A DNA stretch of 64,000 nucleotides from Aurelia coerulea (Eukaryota > Cnidaria > Scyphozoa > Semaeostomeae > Ulmaridae): the NCBI GenBank assembly GCA_039566865.1, contig CM076962.1:3776743-3840742 (forward strand), in the 5' to 3' direction. Shown here in pieces: positions 22,601 to 31,053 of the stretch. The translations under genes and the position numbers were made by a program. Each line of letters starts with the position of its first letter. Positions within the stretch are counted from its first letter, which is position 1. A model generated the notes under the pieces. That model was not told the DNA's origin. It did no database searches and worked only from the letters and a program-made list of their open reading frames with translations.

Positions 22601-25600
22601 TTTCGTTGTTCCAGCACCTCTGAGGGGACCATTATGGAATTACAGTAAGGCCATCGTGACCTCTAAATGCTATCCCTGCCACTGTAATTAGGGGTGTTTG
22701 TCCTTTATGTTTTTAACCTTATTGTATCTATTTTAATAATATAAAACTTGTAAAAATTTTTAAGGAACGTGGCAAATGATACAAACATGCATGATAAAAC
22801 AAGAAATTTAAATCCCTTTGTCAGACTATCAGAGCATTTCTACCTGCAATGATGAAAACAAATCATGGACATATTGTTGGAGTGGCATCCATCCTCGGAA
22901 CAGATGGTTTGGCTCAGCTGACAGAATACTGTTCCACAAAATATGCTGTCAATGGCTTGATGCAATCTCTGAGGAGGGAATTCATACTGCAGGGATATGA
23001 TGGCATTCATTGTACAACAGTAAATCCATTTGTCATTGACACAGAATTGTTTCAAGGGGTGACTATCAGGTAATTTTTCTTAGAAATGCTGGAAGCTCAT
23101 TACTGTTGAAGTTTGTTTTATAACATGGGGAATTCTGTTCCAAGATTTTGCACCTGCATATCTTATAGATTTCAAACCATATTGCAAAGTACTTTTGGAT
23201 GTCAGCCTGAGAGGCCCTTTACATGATAAATTTCAACCCGTGTTGAGTTTCAACACGGATTGAGTTTTAACAGCATTGCTTATTTTGCCTTGCGTTTACA
23301 TGAAATCTCAACACGGGTTGAGATTAGGTCACATGGTTGCAAACGACAGAAGAAGGAATGTGAGCCCACTCAAATACTTGAACGATTGCGGAAATAGATT
23401 CGATCTCCTTTGTTCGCATTCTAATCTCGCCCCGAGTTGAAAAAATTTTGCGTTTACATGGGAATTTCAACCCGTGTTAAAATTTCAACACGGGTTGAGT
23501 TGCCGAGTTGAGTTGAACCCGTGTTGAGTTTCAACTCGGCCTCCTTCATGTAAACACGATGAAGGCTTACACAGTCAACCGAGTTGAAACTCAACCCGTG
23601 TTCAACTCAACCCGGGTTGAAATTTCTCATGTAAAGGGCCTCTGAAATGATGCTCAAATTTCCGTAATATCTCTGCCCCACATTATGAGTTGTATTTGCT
23701 TCAAGACGTGTTATCAAGAAGGGCAGATTTTGTAATACAATAGCATCTGTTGGTTTTGATTGACATCTCATCTCAATTTAAACTGATCAGCGACTGCAGA
23801 CAAAGGAAATTCCTTAACCAGTAATTCAAAACAAACAAAGCCACAAAAGTTGCCCCTAAAGCAGTAGGGCAAACTCTCGCCTTGTGCACGCGAAAGGTGG
23901 TTTTTAAGAGAAGCTATGTGCTTATAACGAAAGAAGAAGGGAAAATCCAAAGATCTGCCTGGCTGATTTTGATCATTTGATTCAGGACGCTGTGTGGTAA
24001 TTGTTTCATATAAGCGCTTAATACGCAAGAATTAAAATGCCTTCTGCTCGGCTTCTGAATCAAATAAGCAAAATCCGCCTGGTAGAACTTTAGGTTTACC
24101 ATTCTTCTTTCGTTATCAGCACATAACTTCTCTTAAAAACCACCTTTCGCGTGCACAAGGCAAGAGTTTGCCCTACTGGTTTCGGGGCAACATTTGCGGC
24201 TTTGTCTGCTTTGAATTACTGGTTGAGACAATTTCCTTTGTCTGCAATCGCTAATCGCTTTGAATTGAGGTGTCAATTGAAATAACTCGATGCTATTGTG
24301 TTACAAAATCTGTCCTTGTTCATGTTATACATTTGGGATATGATATTAATCTACATTCTTCCAGATTCAACGTATATATTGCTGTCGTATTTTGAAACTG
24401 ATGTTTCGTTTTTCCATAACTAGTGAATTTTACCGGGTGTCTCAAAAAAATGTATACGGATTTGGTTGACTCTAGCGCTGTGAATTTAGCTTCAATCAAT
24501 GTCTAATCACTCTAAAAATGTTCCTCGATAGATGACTTGAACATAGGTAACTCGTTTGTTGGTATTGGTGCTTTGAGAGCAGACATGTTAATCTGAATCA
24601 AATTTTCTTCTTCCTGCAAACCAGGCTAAACCTTTTGGCCTAAGCAGATTCTAAAGGCACCTTGTATAAATCAACGGTAGCCTTGATAGAATTTGAAAAA
24701 CATCAGATCTTGTGTTAATCTGTTTTCCAGAACCCCCCCCCCCCAGTCACCCATTGGGTAGTTTCTTAATTTGTCATTGATTTCAGTTCTTAATTTTGAT
24801 GATATTCAGGAAATTGCTTAGGCCCGCTTAGGCCAAAAGGCCAAAGCTCTGGTTTGCAGGTGGACGCAACTTAAAGCTTTCAAGATTGATATTTCTTCTC
24901 TCGAACCACCAATGCCAACAAACAAGGTATCTATGTTCGAGTTAACTATCGATGAGCATCTTGAGAGTGATTAGCCACTGATTAAAGTTAATTTAACATC
25001 GCTGGAGTCAACCAAATCTGTTTACTTTTTTTGGGACACCCGGTATTATTTTATAGTAATATGCAATAGAAAAAACTTTCACAACTGTTTTTGTAAAAAC
25101 CCATTTTGATTTTTCATGGACAATTTTCGTTTTAGGTTCGCAAAGATGCCACTGCTGACAGTATTGAAACCGGATTATGTTGCAGATAAGATCATCGAAG
25201 CAATACAAAGCAATCAGATGCTTCTGAATATTCCAAGATTCTGCTATTTTACGCCAATTTTGACAAGGTATGATATTTGATGCTCAAAGGAAGTAAGAGA
25301 TCTTTAACCCTATTCCACCTGGGCTCTCTTGATTCATTCCTCACCTTGGGGGGGGGGGGGCATTATGACTTTGAATTGCGGTGTCAATCAAAACCAACTC
25401 ATGCTATCGTCTTACAAAATCTGTCCTTGTCATAGAGTTATGAAGTTGTAACTTGGTACAAAGTATTATCAACCTATTGTTGCTATGCAACTAGATGTGT
25501 TGTGGCTAGTCTGAAAAAAGGTTATGTACTGGGTGTCCCAAAATGATGTATTATTGTTTGATTGCTTACATGTTCATAACCAATGAACCGATTTTCAGAA

Positions 25601-26086
25601 ACTTTGTTTTATTTGATTGCCTAAAGGCTAAATTGTATTTTAAGATGTTGGTTGTGGTTTTACCACGGCGTTTTCATGTCGAAAACAAGATCGATAAACC
25701 TGCTCAAATTCAAGCCTTAGATAGCATGAGAAAGAAACGGCCTATTTTTCCAGTCAACGGTTTAGAAGTGATACAAAAGGCTGAACCCCTATTCGTATTG
25801 TCTATATTCTCTGAACGACATGTAAGTTGTTTGTTTTGAATTTGTGGTTGAGAGAATTTCTTTTGTCTCCGTCCGATCGCAAATCGCTTTGACTTCAGGT
25901 GTCAACAAAAGCAACTCATGCTGTTGTCTTACAAAATCTGTCCTTGTGACTGAAGACTATTTCATCATTAACTTATTTACTTGCTGTTTCAGCATACTTC
26001 CACTAAAAGCAGCAGATCGGATGCAAGACTTATTGGGATCATCAGTCGCCATGAAAACATTCATTGGCAGGAAGAAAGACACGTGA
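19375..26086 (+). CDS. SDR16C5-like: Short-chain dehydrogenase/reductase of the SDR16C group (epidermal retinol dehydrogenase 2 / 17-beta-HSD 11-like), complete
   Basis: Exons 19375-19696, 20896-21167, 22825-23069, 25136-25267 and 25993-26086 join in phase into 354 codons plus stop. Such enzymes oxidise or reduce retinoids or steroids with NAD(H) on ER or lipid-droplet membranes. The map is: a charged N-terminus of about 55 residues, longer than usual; a membrane helix around NLIILIAIFRFFV; a cofactor motif ITGAAGFIGRLLALRFAKQG; LWDVN with the NAD-type Asp; ILVNNAGIV; the catalytic Ser in VGVASILG; the catalytic pair in YCSTK; the VNPFVIDTELF loop; and the family tail PDYVADKIIEAIQ then ILPLKAADRMQDLLG. 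ATG 19375 is the first in frame after an in-frame TGA, but METs 6 and 23 could also serve. Close alternatives are HSD17B11/13. Confidence 0.93.
20616..20790. repeat. Family K short repeat in SDR intron 1
   Basis: Same block order as 8587-8752: GGGGCTTCCCGACAAAAATC, GATTATGGCTGATTTTAGC, a G-run, CCCAGCCCCCTGTCTCCTA. Confidence 0.6.
20896..21167 (+). CDS. SDR16C5-like: SDR16C-like coding exon 2
   Basis: A 272-nt exon encoding AAVVLWDVNKKGIED, DPTILVNNAGIVAGK and FDVNILAHFW, i.e. Rossmann strands 2 to 5 with the NNAG motif. The donor is GTATGT. Confidence 0.95.
21395..21697 (-). repeat. Family J element, second copy, inverted
   Basis: This is the reverse-strand partner of 12612-12915, with ends CCTGTACGAAAATACAAGG and CTTGTATTTTTGTACAGG. 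It lies in SDR intron 2. Confidence 0.88.
21905..22050. repeat. Family K short repeat in SDR intron 2
   Basis: A degraded copy: GGGGGCTGCCTGATGAAAAT, then GGCCGATTTTGCAAATTTG, then CCCCAGCCCCCTGCCTC. Confidence 0.55.
22150..22790 (+). mobile_element. LINE 3' end: reverse-transcriptase C-terminal domain fragment
   Basis: Plus-strand reading gives WLPTKNRIDQRVCVNIMKFS, GTAPAYSAELF, IPFRKSNARQKCLSYLGPK and WNSLWSEMKS. This is the conserved C-terminal region of LINE ORF2 proteins. A non-coding AT-rich tail follows. It is 5'-truncated and sits just before SDR exon 3 (22825). Confidence 0.82.
22825..23069 (+). CDS. SDR16C5-like: SDR16C-like coding exon 3
   Basis: A 245-nt exon encoding FLPAMMKTNHGHIVGVASIL, TEYCSTKYAVNGLM and VNPFVIDTELFQG. 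It carries the catalytic Ser-Tyr-Lys. The acceptor is TTTGTCAG and the donor GTAATT. Confidence 0.95.
23211..23642. repeat. Inverted-repeat element made of CAACCCGTGTTGA palindromes (family N)
   Basis: Ends GAGGCCCTTTACATG and CATGTAAAGGGCCTC are inverses, flanked on both sides by TGA. Inside, the near-palindromic word CAACNCGNGTTGA recurs at least eight times. It lies in SDR intron 3. Confidence 0.85.
23716..24320. mobile_element. Family B foldback element in SDR intron 3
   Basis: Arms begin AAGAAGGGCAGATTTTG and end CAAAATCTGTCCTTGTT. The middle has GCGTGCACAAGGC-type words not seen in the 16625 copy, so this is a subfamily. The flanks show only an imperfect possible 9-bp duplication. Confidence 0.82.
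24433..25042. repeat. Complete family C element (TA-flanked CCGGGTGTCCCAAAA tip)
   Basis: The left CCGGGTGTCTCAAAAAAATG and right (TTTTTTTGGGACACCCGG) ends are inverses flanked by TA. Subterminal GGTTGACTC and GAGTCAACC are also inverse. It lies in SDR intron 3, ending about 90 bp before exon 4. Confidence 0.88.
25136..25267 (+). CDS. SDR16C5-like: SDR16C-like coding exon 4
   Basis: A 132-nt exon encoding FAKMPLLTVLKPDYVADK, IIEAIQSNQMLLNIP and RFCYFTPIL, the substrate-side C-terminal region of SDR16C enzymes. Confidence 0.92.
25368..25430. repeat. Family B end fragment
   Basis: The right terminus only: GTGTCAATCAAAACCAACTC and CTTACAAAATCTGTCCTTGT, directly after a 12-base G run. Confidence 0.7.
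25828..25947. repeat. Family B end fragment next to SDR exon 5
   Basis: The right arm only (TTTGTTTTGAATTTGTGG ... ACAAAATCTGTCCTTGT). It ends 45 bp before the exon 5 acceptor. Confidence 0.75.
25993..26086 (+). CDS. SDR16C5-like: SDR16C-like coding exon 5 and stop
   Basis: Encodes ILPLKAADRMQDLLG, VAMKTFIGRKKDT and TGA, matching the tail of RDHE2-type proteins. The acceptor is GTTTCAG. Confidence 0.9.
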
Positions 26087-26188
26087 TCGAGAGAGACCAT
26101 CATTCTTTAGTCAAAAATTTAGTCGCCACGAAAGGACCCTTGAAATCAGGTGATGTGATTTATGTCGTGATCAATTAATGAAGAAGTC

Positions 26189-26194
26189 AATAAA
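26189..26194 (+). promoter_or_regulatory. Candidate polyadenylation signal of the SDR gene
   Basis: AATAAA lies about 100 bp after the stop codon, in an AT-rich context. This is a plausible 3' end for the SDR transcript. Confidence 0.55.
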
Positions 26195-26245
26195 TTAATT
26201 TTTAGATGTATTTTGTTATTTGCCGTGTGATTTTGTTATTTCAAA

Positions 26246-26479
26246 TTAAAGGCACACGGTCGTATGGCTGTGATTGGCTAGTTGTGATGTTGAAATCACT
26301 AACATAAGACCTGGCCTCTCGATAATTACCAAGCCTCGATGCTGCTGGATCCTACTCCTGTTTTGAGAATAAAAGGAGTCAGATCGTTATCTTCATGAAT
26401 TTCAGTGTACAGCGAAGTTACTGAAGCCTGCCTAATGCTATTCTTTTATCCAATCGGTGCCACGACAGTGTGCCTTTAA
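26246..26479. repeat. TTAA-flanked inverted-repeat element
   Basis: Ends TTAAAGGCACACGGTCG and GACAGTGTGCCTTTAA are near-inverses and include a TTAA on each side, as for piggyBac-type insertions. It lies about 160 bp after the SDR stop. Confidence 0.75.
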
Positions 26480-26556
26480 AATTTGCGTTTCGAATTGGTG
26501 ATATCTAAACAAGGAGCCCCTCTTTTTGACTCTTACGTCAGTGATCGTACAGTCTG

Positions 26557-26999
26557 CAGTAAAACTCGCATAAGTCGGATCTCTATGGATCAAGACGTAC
26601 CATCAACTTATGCAATCCTACTTAAGTGTATCTCATATTTCGGACTTTGGGATCAAAATAGATTATTCTTCAGTCGAAGACTTTTACATCTTGAATATCA
26701 AAGAGAGCACAGAATGAAGAACACCTGAACAAAATGAATAGCCTTTTAGTTTGCGAAAGGTGCCAAAATGACCGTCAGCACGTGTTTTCTGTTGTGAAAT
26801 CCGACTTCTGCAATGTTATTTACTGACGGCACCCCATAAAAGATCCGACTGATGCGAATATCCGACTTATAAAATGCCTGATCCTAGTAAGGGGAAGAAA
26901 TTTCAGAGGATTCATACTAATGGGGCTTGAACTGATAGTTTTTGTCCGACTTACGAAAAATCCTACTTATGCGAGTCTGACTTGTGCGAGTTTTACTGT
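26557..26999. repeat. Pogo/Tigger-like non-autonomous element
   Basis: Ends CAGTAAAACTCGCATAAGTC and (GACTTGTGCGAGTTTTACTG) are inverses. CCGACTTATGCGA-type words recur inside. No transposase is present. Confidence 0.78.
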
Positions 27000-27147
27000 A
27001 TCAATACTCTGCTACCTAACTCTACTACCAAAAACCAACAAACGTTCTGCCAAAAAATATTGTTCTCGTGTAAATTGTAGAGAGGAAGTTTCAGAAACAA
27101 ATAATATCTTATTTAGATACAATGGCATCAGGTAATCATGCGTACAA

Positions 27148-27672
27148 AGCATAGGTTCCAAATCTTTAACTCGGCGTAAAAAGGTGGGTGTAAAATTCAA
27201 TGACCTATTTCTTCTGATTGAATGGCTTGAAAGAAACTTTAGATACTTATCTATCATTCTACCGTTGGACTTTCCAGAAATTTTGAATATTTTTCAAAAT
27301 TACAGCGTTTTTTACATTTCAGCTCATTTTAGGATGTGACGTCATCGATTTTCTAAATCATAAACCAGATGAGTGACAGACTTTTGCTTGATACCATATT
27401 GTAGACATTCATAAACTATGGTTTTCTTCGAAATTACTTCATGCTGCGTCAAATGGTTTAGAAATTACGATGGTTTTAAGTTTTTTTGAAAATTGTTCTT
27501 GAATTCTTGAAAAAGAAGACAAACACTCTTATTCTGAAAATATTGAAGATTTCATAAAAATCCAACGGTAGAATTATAGAGAAATAGCTAAAGTTTCTTT
27601 GAAGTCATTCAGTTCAAAGAAATAGGTCACGGAATTTTACACCAGCCTTTTTAAAGATTTGGAACCTGTGCT
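27148..27672. repeat. Family G inverted-repeat element
   Basis: Ends AGCATAGGTTCCAAATC and GATTTGGAACCTGTGCT are inverses. The arms share CCGTTGGACTTTCC / TCCAACGGTAGAATT. This copy has no clear target duplication, unlike its relatives at 29088, 36754 and 52028. Confidence 0.85.
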
Positions 27673-27800
27673 GATTCCCACAGCTTTGTTCTTTTGCGAA
27701 GGAAAACATTATTTACTACTATGGGGGAGCAAGCGCAGAACTTTATAAATTATTCCTCTTCAGGTGCAATTATTCCTCTTCATGCTTGCGTACAAAGGCA
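27672..27800. repeat. Dispersed repeat shared with 43650-43770
   Basis: GATTCCCACAGCTTTGTTCT and AAAACATTATTTACTACTAT occur in both places in the same order. Confidence 0.65.
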
Positions 27801-28041
27801 TACCCTTGCATCTTGCGAGAAGTTACAAAAATACTAACGGGTGGCCCAAAAAAACTCCACGAGTTACTGACACCAAAAATTAGCAGAGAATCATTACCAG
27901 CAGTATTTAATTCAAAAGTCCAGCTACTTTTTCAGCTGTTGTTTGGCCAATACGAATCATGTGACATTAGTTTGTGATTTCAAGGAGCTAAGTGCGATCT
28001 TGCTTTTGAGTGTTTTGATTTATTATTGATGCTAATTATCA

Positions 28042-28348
28042 TTAAAGGGGCTCCATCGTCAAAATGTAAACAAAACGATGATTTTTGCAGTTTTTTGAAA
28101 GGTGATATCACACAGGATTTTCGTACTTTTTTCAAAATGAAACTTGCTGTTTAGGCATTAATTAGTGTACTTCACTAAGGAACAAACCAAACATTCATAT
28201 CTTCTACGATTGCTCGGATATAAGTGGATTTTTAACGGTCACTTTTTTGTGGCTTGGGTGACGCCACCAAACAAACTGCAGAGAACAATGGATGAACAAT
28301 GGATATTCCCCGACACGTGCGAGTTTACGGATTTGTTTACTGTTTGAC
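28042..28348 (+). repeat. Family H element (TTAA-flanked, GGGGCTCCGTCG ends), right end interrupted
   Basis: It begins TTAAAGGGGCTCCATCG. The body contains the shared segment (GGATATAAGTGGATTTTTAA, CTGCAGAGAACAATGG). The right end GTTTGACGAC is cut by the adjoining GACCCC-type element at 28354. Confidence 0.85.
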
Positions 28349-28353
28349 GACTG

Positions 28354-28659
28354 AGACCCCATTTACACTATGCCGGTACGAAATGAATACGGCATGAAAC
28401 TGTGCCGTATTGGCCTCCCGTTTACACTATGCCGGCATAGTTTTCACTTGAATACGGCACGAAATGAATACGGCATGCTAACTGGCTTCGTCGCTCTACC
28501 GGCATAGTGTAAACGGTGAATATGGCATCATTTCATGTCGGATTCACATCGAGGCGATAATCTGGCAAATGAGAGCATGCGCCTTGACAAATCCTCGCTC
28601 TGCGCATGGTCAATACCTATCGTATTCATTTCGTACCGGCATAGTGTAAACGGGGTCTG
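28354..28659. repeat. Inverted-repeat element with TTTACACTATGCCGG ends
   Basis: Ends GACCCCATTTACACTATGCC and GGCATAGTGTAAACGGGGTC are inverses for nearly 40 bp, flanked on both sides by TGA. GAATACGGCA words repeat inside. Confidence 0.85.
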
Positions 28660-29087
28660 AGCCACTGTACCGGCACAGTTTTGATCCGCTAAAAAGTTTT
28701 TACGGTTCCAGAGTGTTTACACTGCTCCAACACATAATTATCCCGTTGATAGAAGGTGAACAGTGTTACGGACTCAAAGTTGTATAGGTACAGTGGAAGT
28801 ACATGAAGGGACGTAAGAAAAATTTAGTGTAAAATGAAAAAACCATACCAGATGCCAGAATGGTCCTTCGTTGTTTCTTTGTTGATAACTCTCTTGGCTT
28901 TGCGTTTCAAACGACATAAATCCCTCGCTTTCTCAAGTTGAAACTCAACCGTTGCCATGCACACTGGCCGCCATTTGCAATTTCGAAGACAAAACGAAAG
29001 GACCATTCTGGGATCTGGTATGGTATTTCATTTTACATCAAAAACTAAGCTCCTCTTACGGCCCCCGGTTTAAACTGTGTCTAGTTC

Positions 29088-29611
29088 AGCATAGGTTCCA
29101 AATCTTTAAAAAGGCTGGTGTAAAATTGAGTGACCTATTTCTTTGAATTGAATGACTTTGAAGAAACATTAGCTATTTCTCTACAATTCTACCGTTGGAC
29201 TTGTCTGAAACCTTCGATATTTTCAGAATTAGAGTGTTTTTCTTCTTTTTCAAGAATTCAAGAAAAATTTTCAAAAAAACTTAAAACCATCGTAATTTCT
29301 AAACTGTTTGACGCAACATGAAGTAATTTCGAAGAAAACCATAGTTTATGAATGCCTAAAACATGGTATCAAGCAAAAGTCTGTCCCTCATCTGGTTTAT
29401 GATTTAGAAATTTGATGACGTCACATCCTCAAATGAGTTGAAACGTAAGATACGCTGTATTTTCGAAAATATTCTAAATTTCTGGAAAGTCCAACGGTAG
29501 AATTATGGATAAGTATCTGAAGTTTTTTTCAAGCCATTCAATCAGAAGAAATAGGTCATTGAATTTTACACCCACCTTTTTACGCCGAGTTAAAGATTTG
29601 GAACATATGCT
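29088..29611. mobile_element. Complete family G element with 9-bp target duplication
   Basis: Ends AGCATAGGTTCCAAATC and GATTTGGAACATATGCT are inverses. A perfect GTCTAGTTC duplication flanks it at 29079-29087 and 29612-29620, as expected for Mutator-like transposition. Confidence 0.92.
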
Positions 29612-30585
29612 GTCTAGTTCTCGCCAAATAGTCTCGAATAATAAACTGTTCCCTTTGTCAACAAAGGTGGAGCCAAAATCTATATAGGGTATGCTCCTAT
29701 ATGTGAATCGATTTGGAAATATAGAAAACGTCACTTTTTATAGTATTTTTGGTGAAAAGAGGGGCGTACTCTATAATATCTGCGTCCGTACTCCGTACAG
29801 TACTTTTGCTTTCTTGTGATATTTTGTCATTTAATGTTTGCTGCTTAACGTATTGATCAAGGTAAATGATTTTATTGGATGCAATCTGAACGATCAGTTT
29901 TTTTTACAACTCTTCCTTCCCAGGGGTGCTTTGTATCAAACACTATCGCGAACGGGTTGCGAACCCATTAGACCTGTAGACCCCAAGTTAGGAAGTTATG
30001 AGTAAATCAATGTTCGAGGTCAAAGTCACTCCAAAAATATCATACATTTTCGTAAAAGGTACTAAAAATCTTTTAAAATCCTAAAAATCTCGAAAATTCT
30101 TGAAAATCTGAAAAGACTTAGAAATCCAAAAAATCGTTGGTTGAAAATCTCAGAAAAAATTTCTAAATCTTCGAGAAGTCTGTAGATTTTTAATAGGGGA
30201 GAGGGAAGGTGATATGTAGCGACACTAAGGATCGCTCTGAACCTTGTTTGGTAGAAAGGCGATCTCGAACTTGCCACCGGGAAAGGTATTGATTTTCACG
30301 ATTTTGGTACAAGGAAGGGCGTTGATTTTCGCAATTTTGGTAGAAAGAATGGTATCAACTTTTGTGACTTTGGCAAAAAGGACGAATAAATGGGGCACTT
30401 TGCATTACATTTGTATAATTTTGGTCATAATCTTCGAACAATTCGAAAGCTTCGTAATAAAGAACGAGTATGATTTTGAAGATTGTGTGGCACGCCCTCA
30501 ACTAAAATCTGGGAAAGTGCCCCCTCCGCAGGAACAGACTCCAGCTGGAAAAAGGGAATGGAGACCCCTCTCTCCGGTCTCTCTC
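29612..30585. other. Intergenic region upstream of VPS15
   Basis: AT-rich, with TCTTGAAAATC-type low-complexity words at 30060-30160 and a loose repeat of GATTTTCGC..TTTTGGTA at 30285-30375. No gene is seen. Confidence 0.35.
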
Positions 30586-30764
30586 CTAGCCTGCGTGCAG
30601 CCTCTTGTCACTGCGGGGCAAAGGGGATGAGGGAAGAGCGGAAATCTCCCCCCAGTAGAAGGAAAGAGCGGAAATCTCCCCCAGTAGATTTCCTCCTCTC
30701 CTCCGCCCCGCAGTGACAGTAGAGGCTACATGCAGGCTTCCCCTCTCGTCTGCACGCAGGCTAG
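30586..30764. repeat. GC-rich palindromic element just upstream of VPS15
   Basis: Ends CTAGCCTGCGTGCAG and CTGCACGCAGGCTAG are nearly perfect inverses. Inside are GTCACTGCGGGGC / GCCCCGCAGTGAC and a direct repeat of GAGCGGAAATCTCCCCC. It ends about 200 bp before the VPS15 start. Confidence 0.85.
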
Positions 30765-30949
30765 ACCTTCGTGGAAAAAATTATCTTCTTCTGACGGGTA
30801 TGACGTAACAGCTGGCGAACATTTTGTTAGCGAGGCCAAACGCACAAGCGAGACTTTCTCATTCACTTCAACGTGACCTGGATTTTTGATTTTGGACCAA
30901 AACAGAAACAAGAAGAAGAAAAAGGCCTCTAAAAGTTGTATCTTCAAAG

Positions 30950-31005
30950 ATGCGATGAAAGATGGGCAATCAACTATCTGGAATAGCACCAGCACAGATC
31001 CTTAG
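30950..31005 (+). promoter_or_regulatory. Two upstream ATGs in the VPS15 leader
   Basis: ATG CGA TGA (30950-30958) is a two-codon upstream frame. A second ATG at 30955 opens a 16-codon frame that overlaps the true start and stops at 31005. Both precede the conserved ATG at 30962 by 5-12 nt and could lower translation. Confidence 0.5.
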
Positions 31006-31053
31006 CGTTGAAAGCTACTTCACAGATCTGCCAGAGTTTCAATATCATTCCAG
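30962..31053 (+). CDS. PIK3R4: PIK3R4 coding exon 1
   Basis: Encodes [20 protein letters not shown] and [10 protein letters not shown], with the invariant Gly-2 for myristoylation. The donor is GTAACG. The start is chosen by conservation over two upstream ATGs. Confidence 0.95.
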
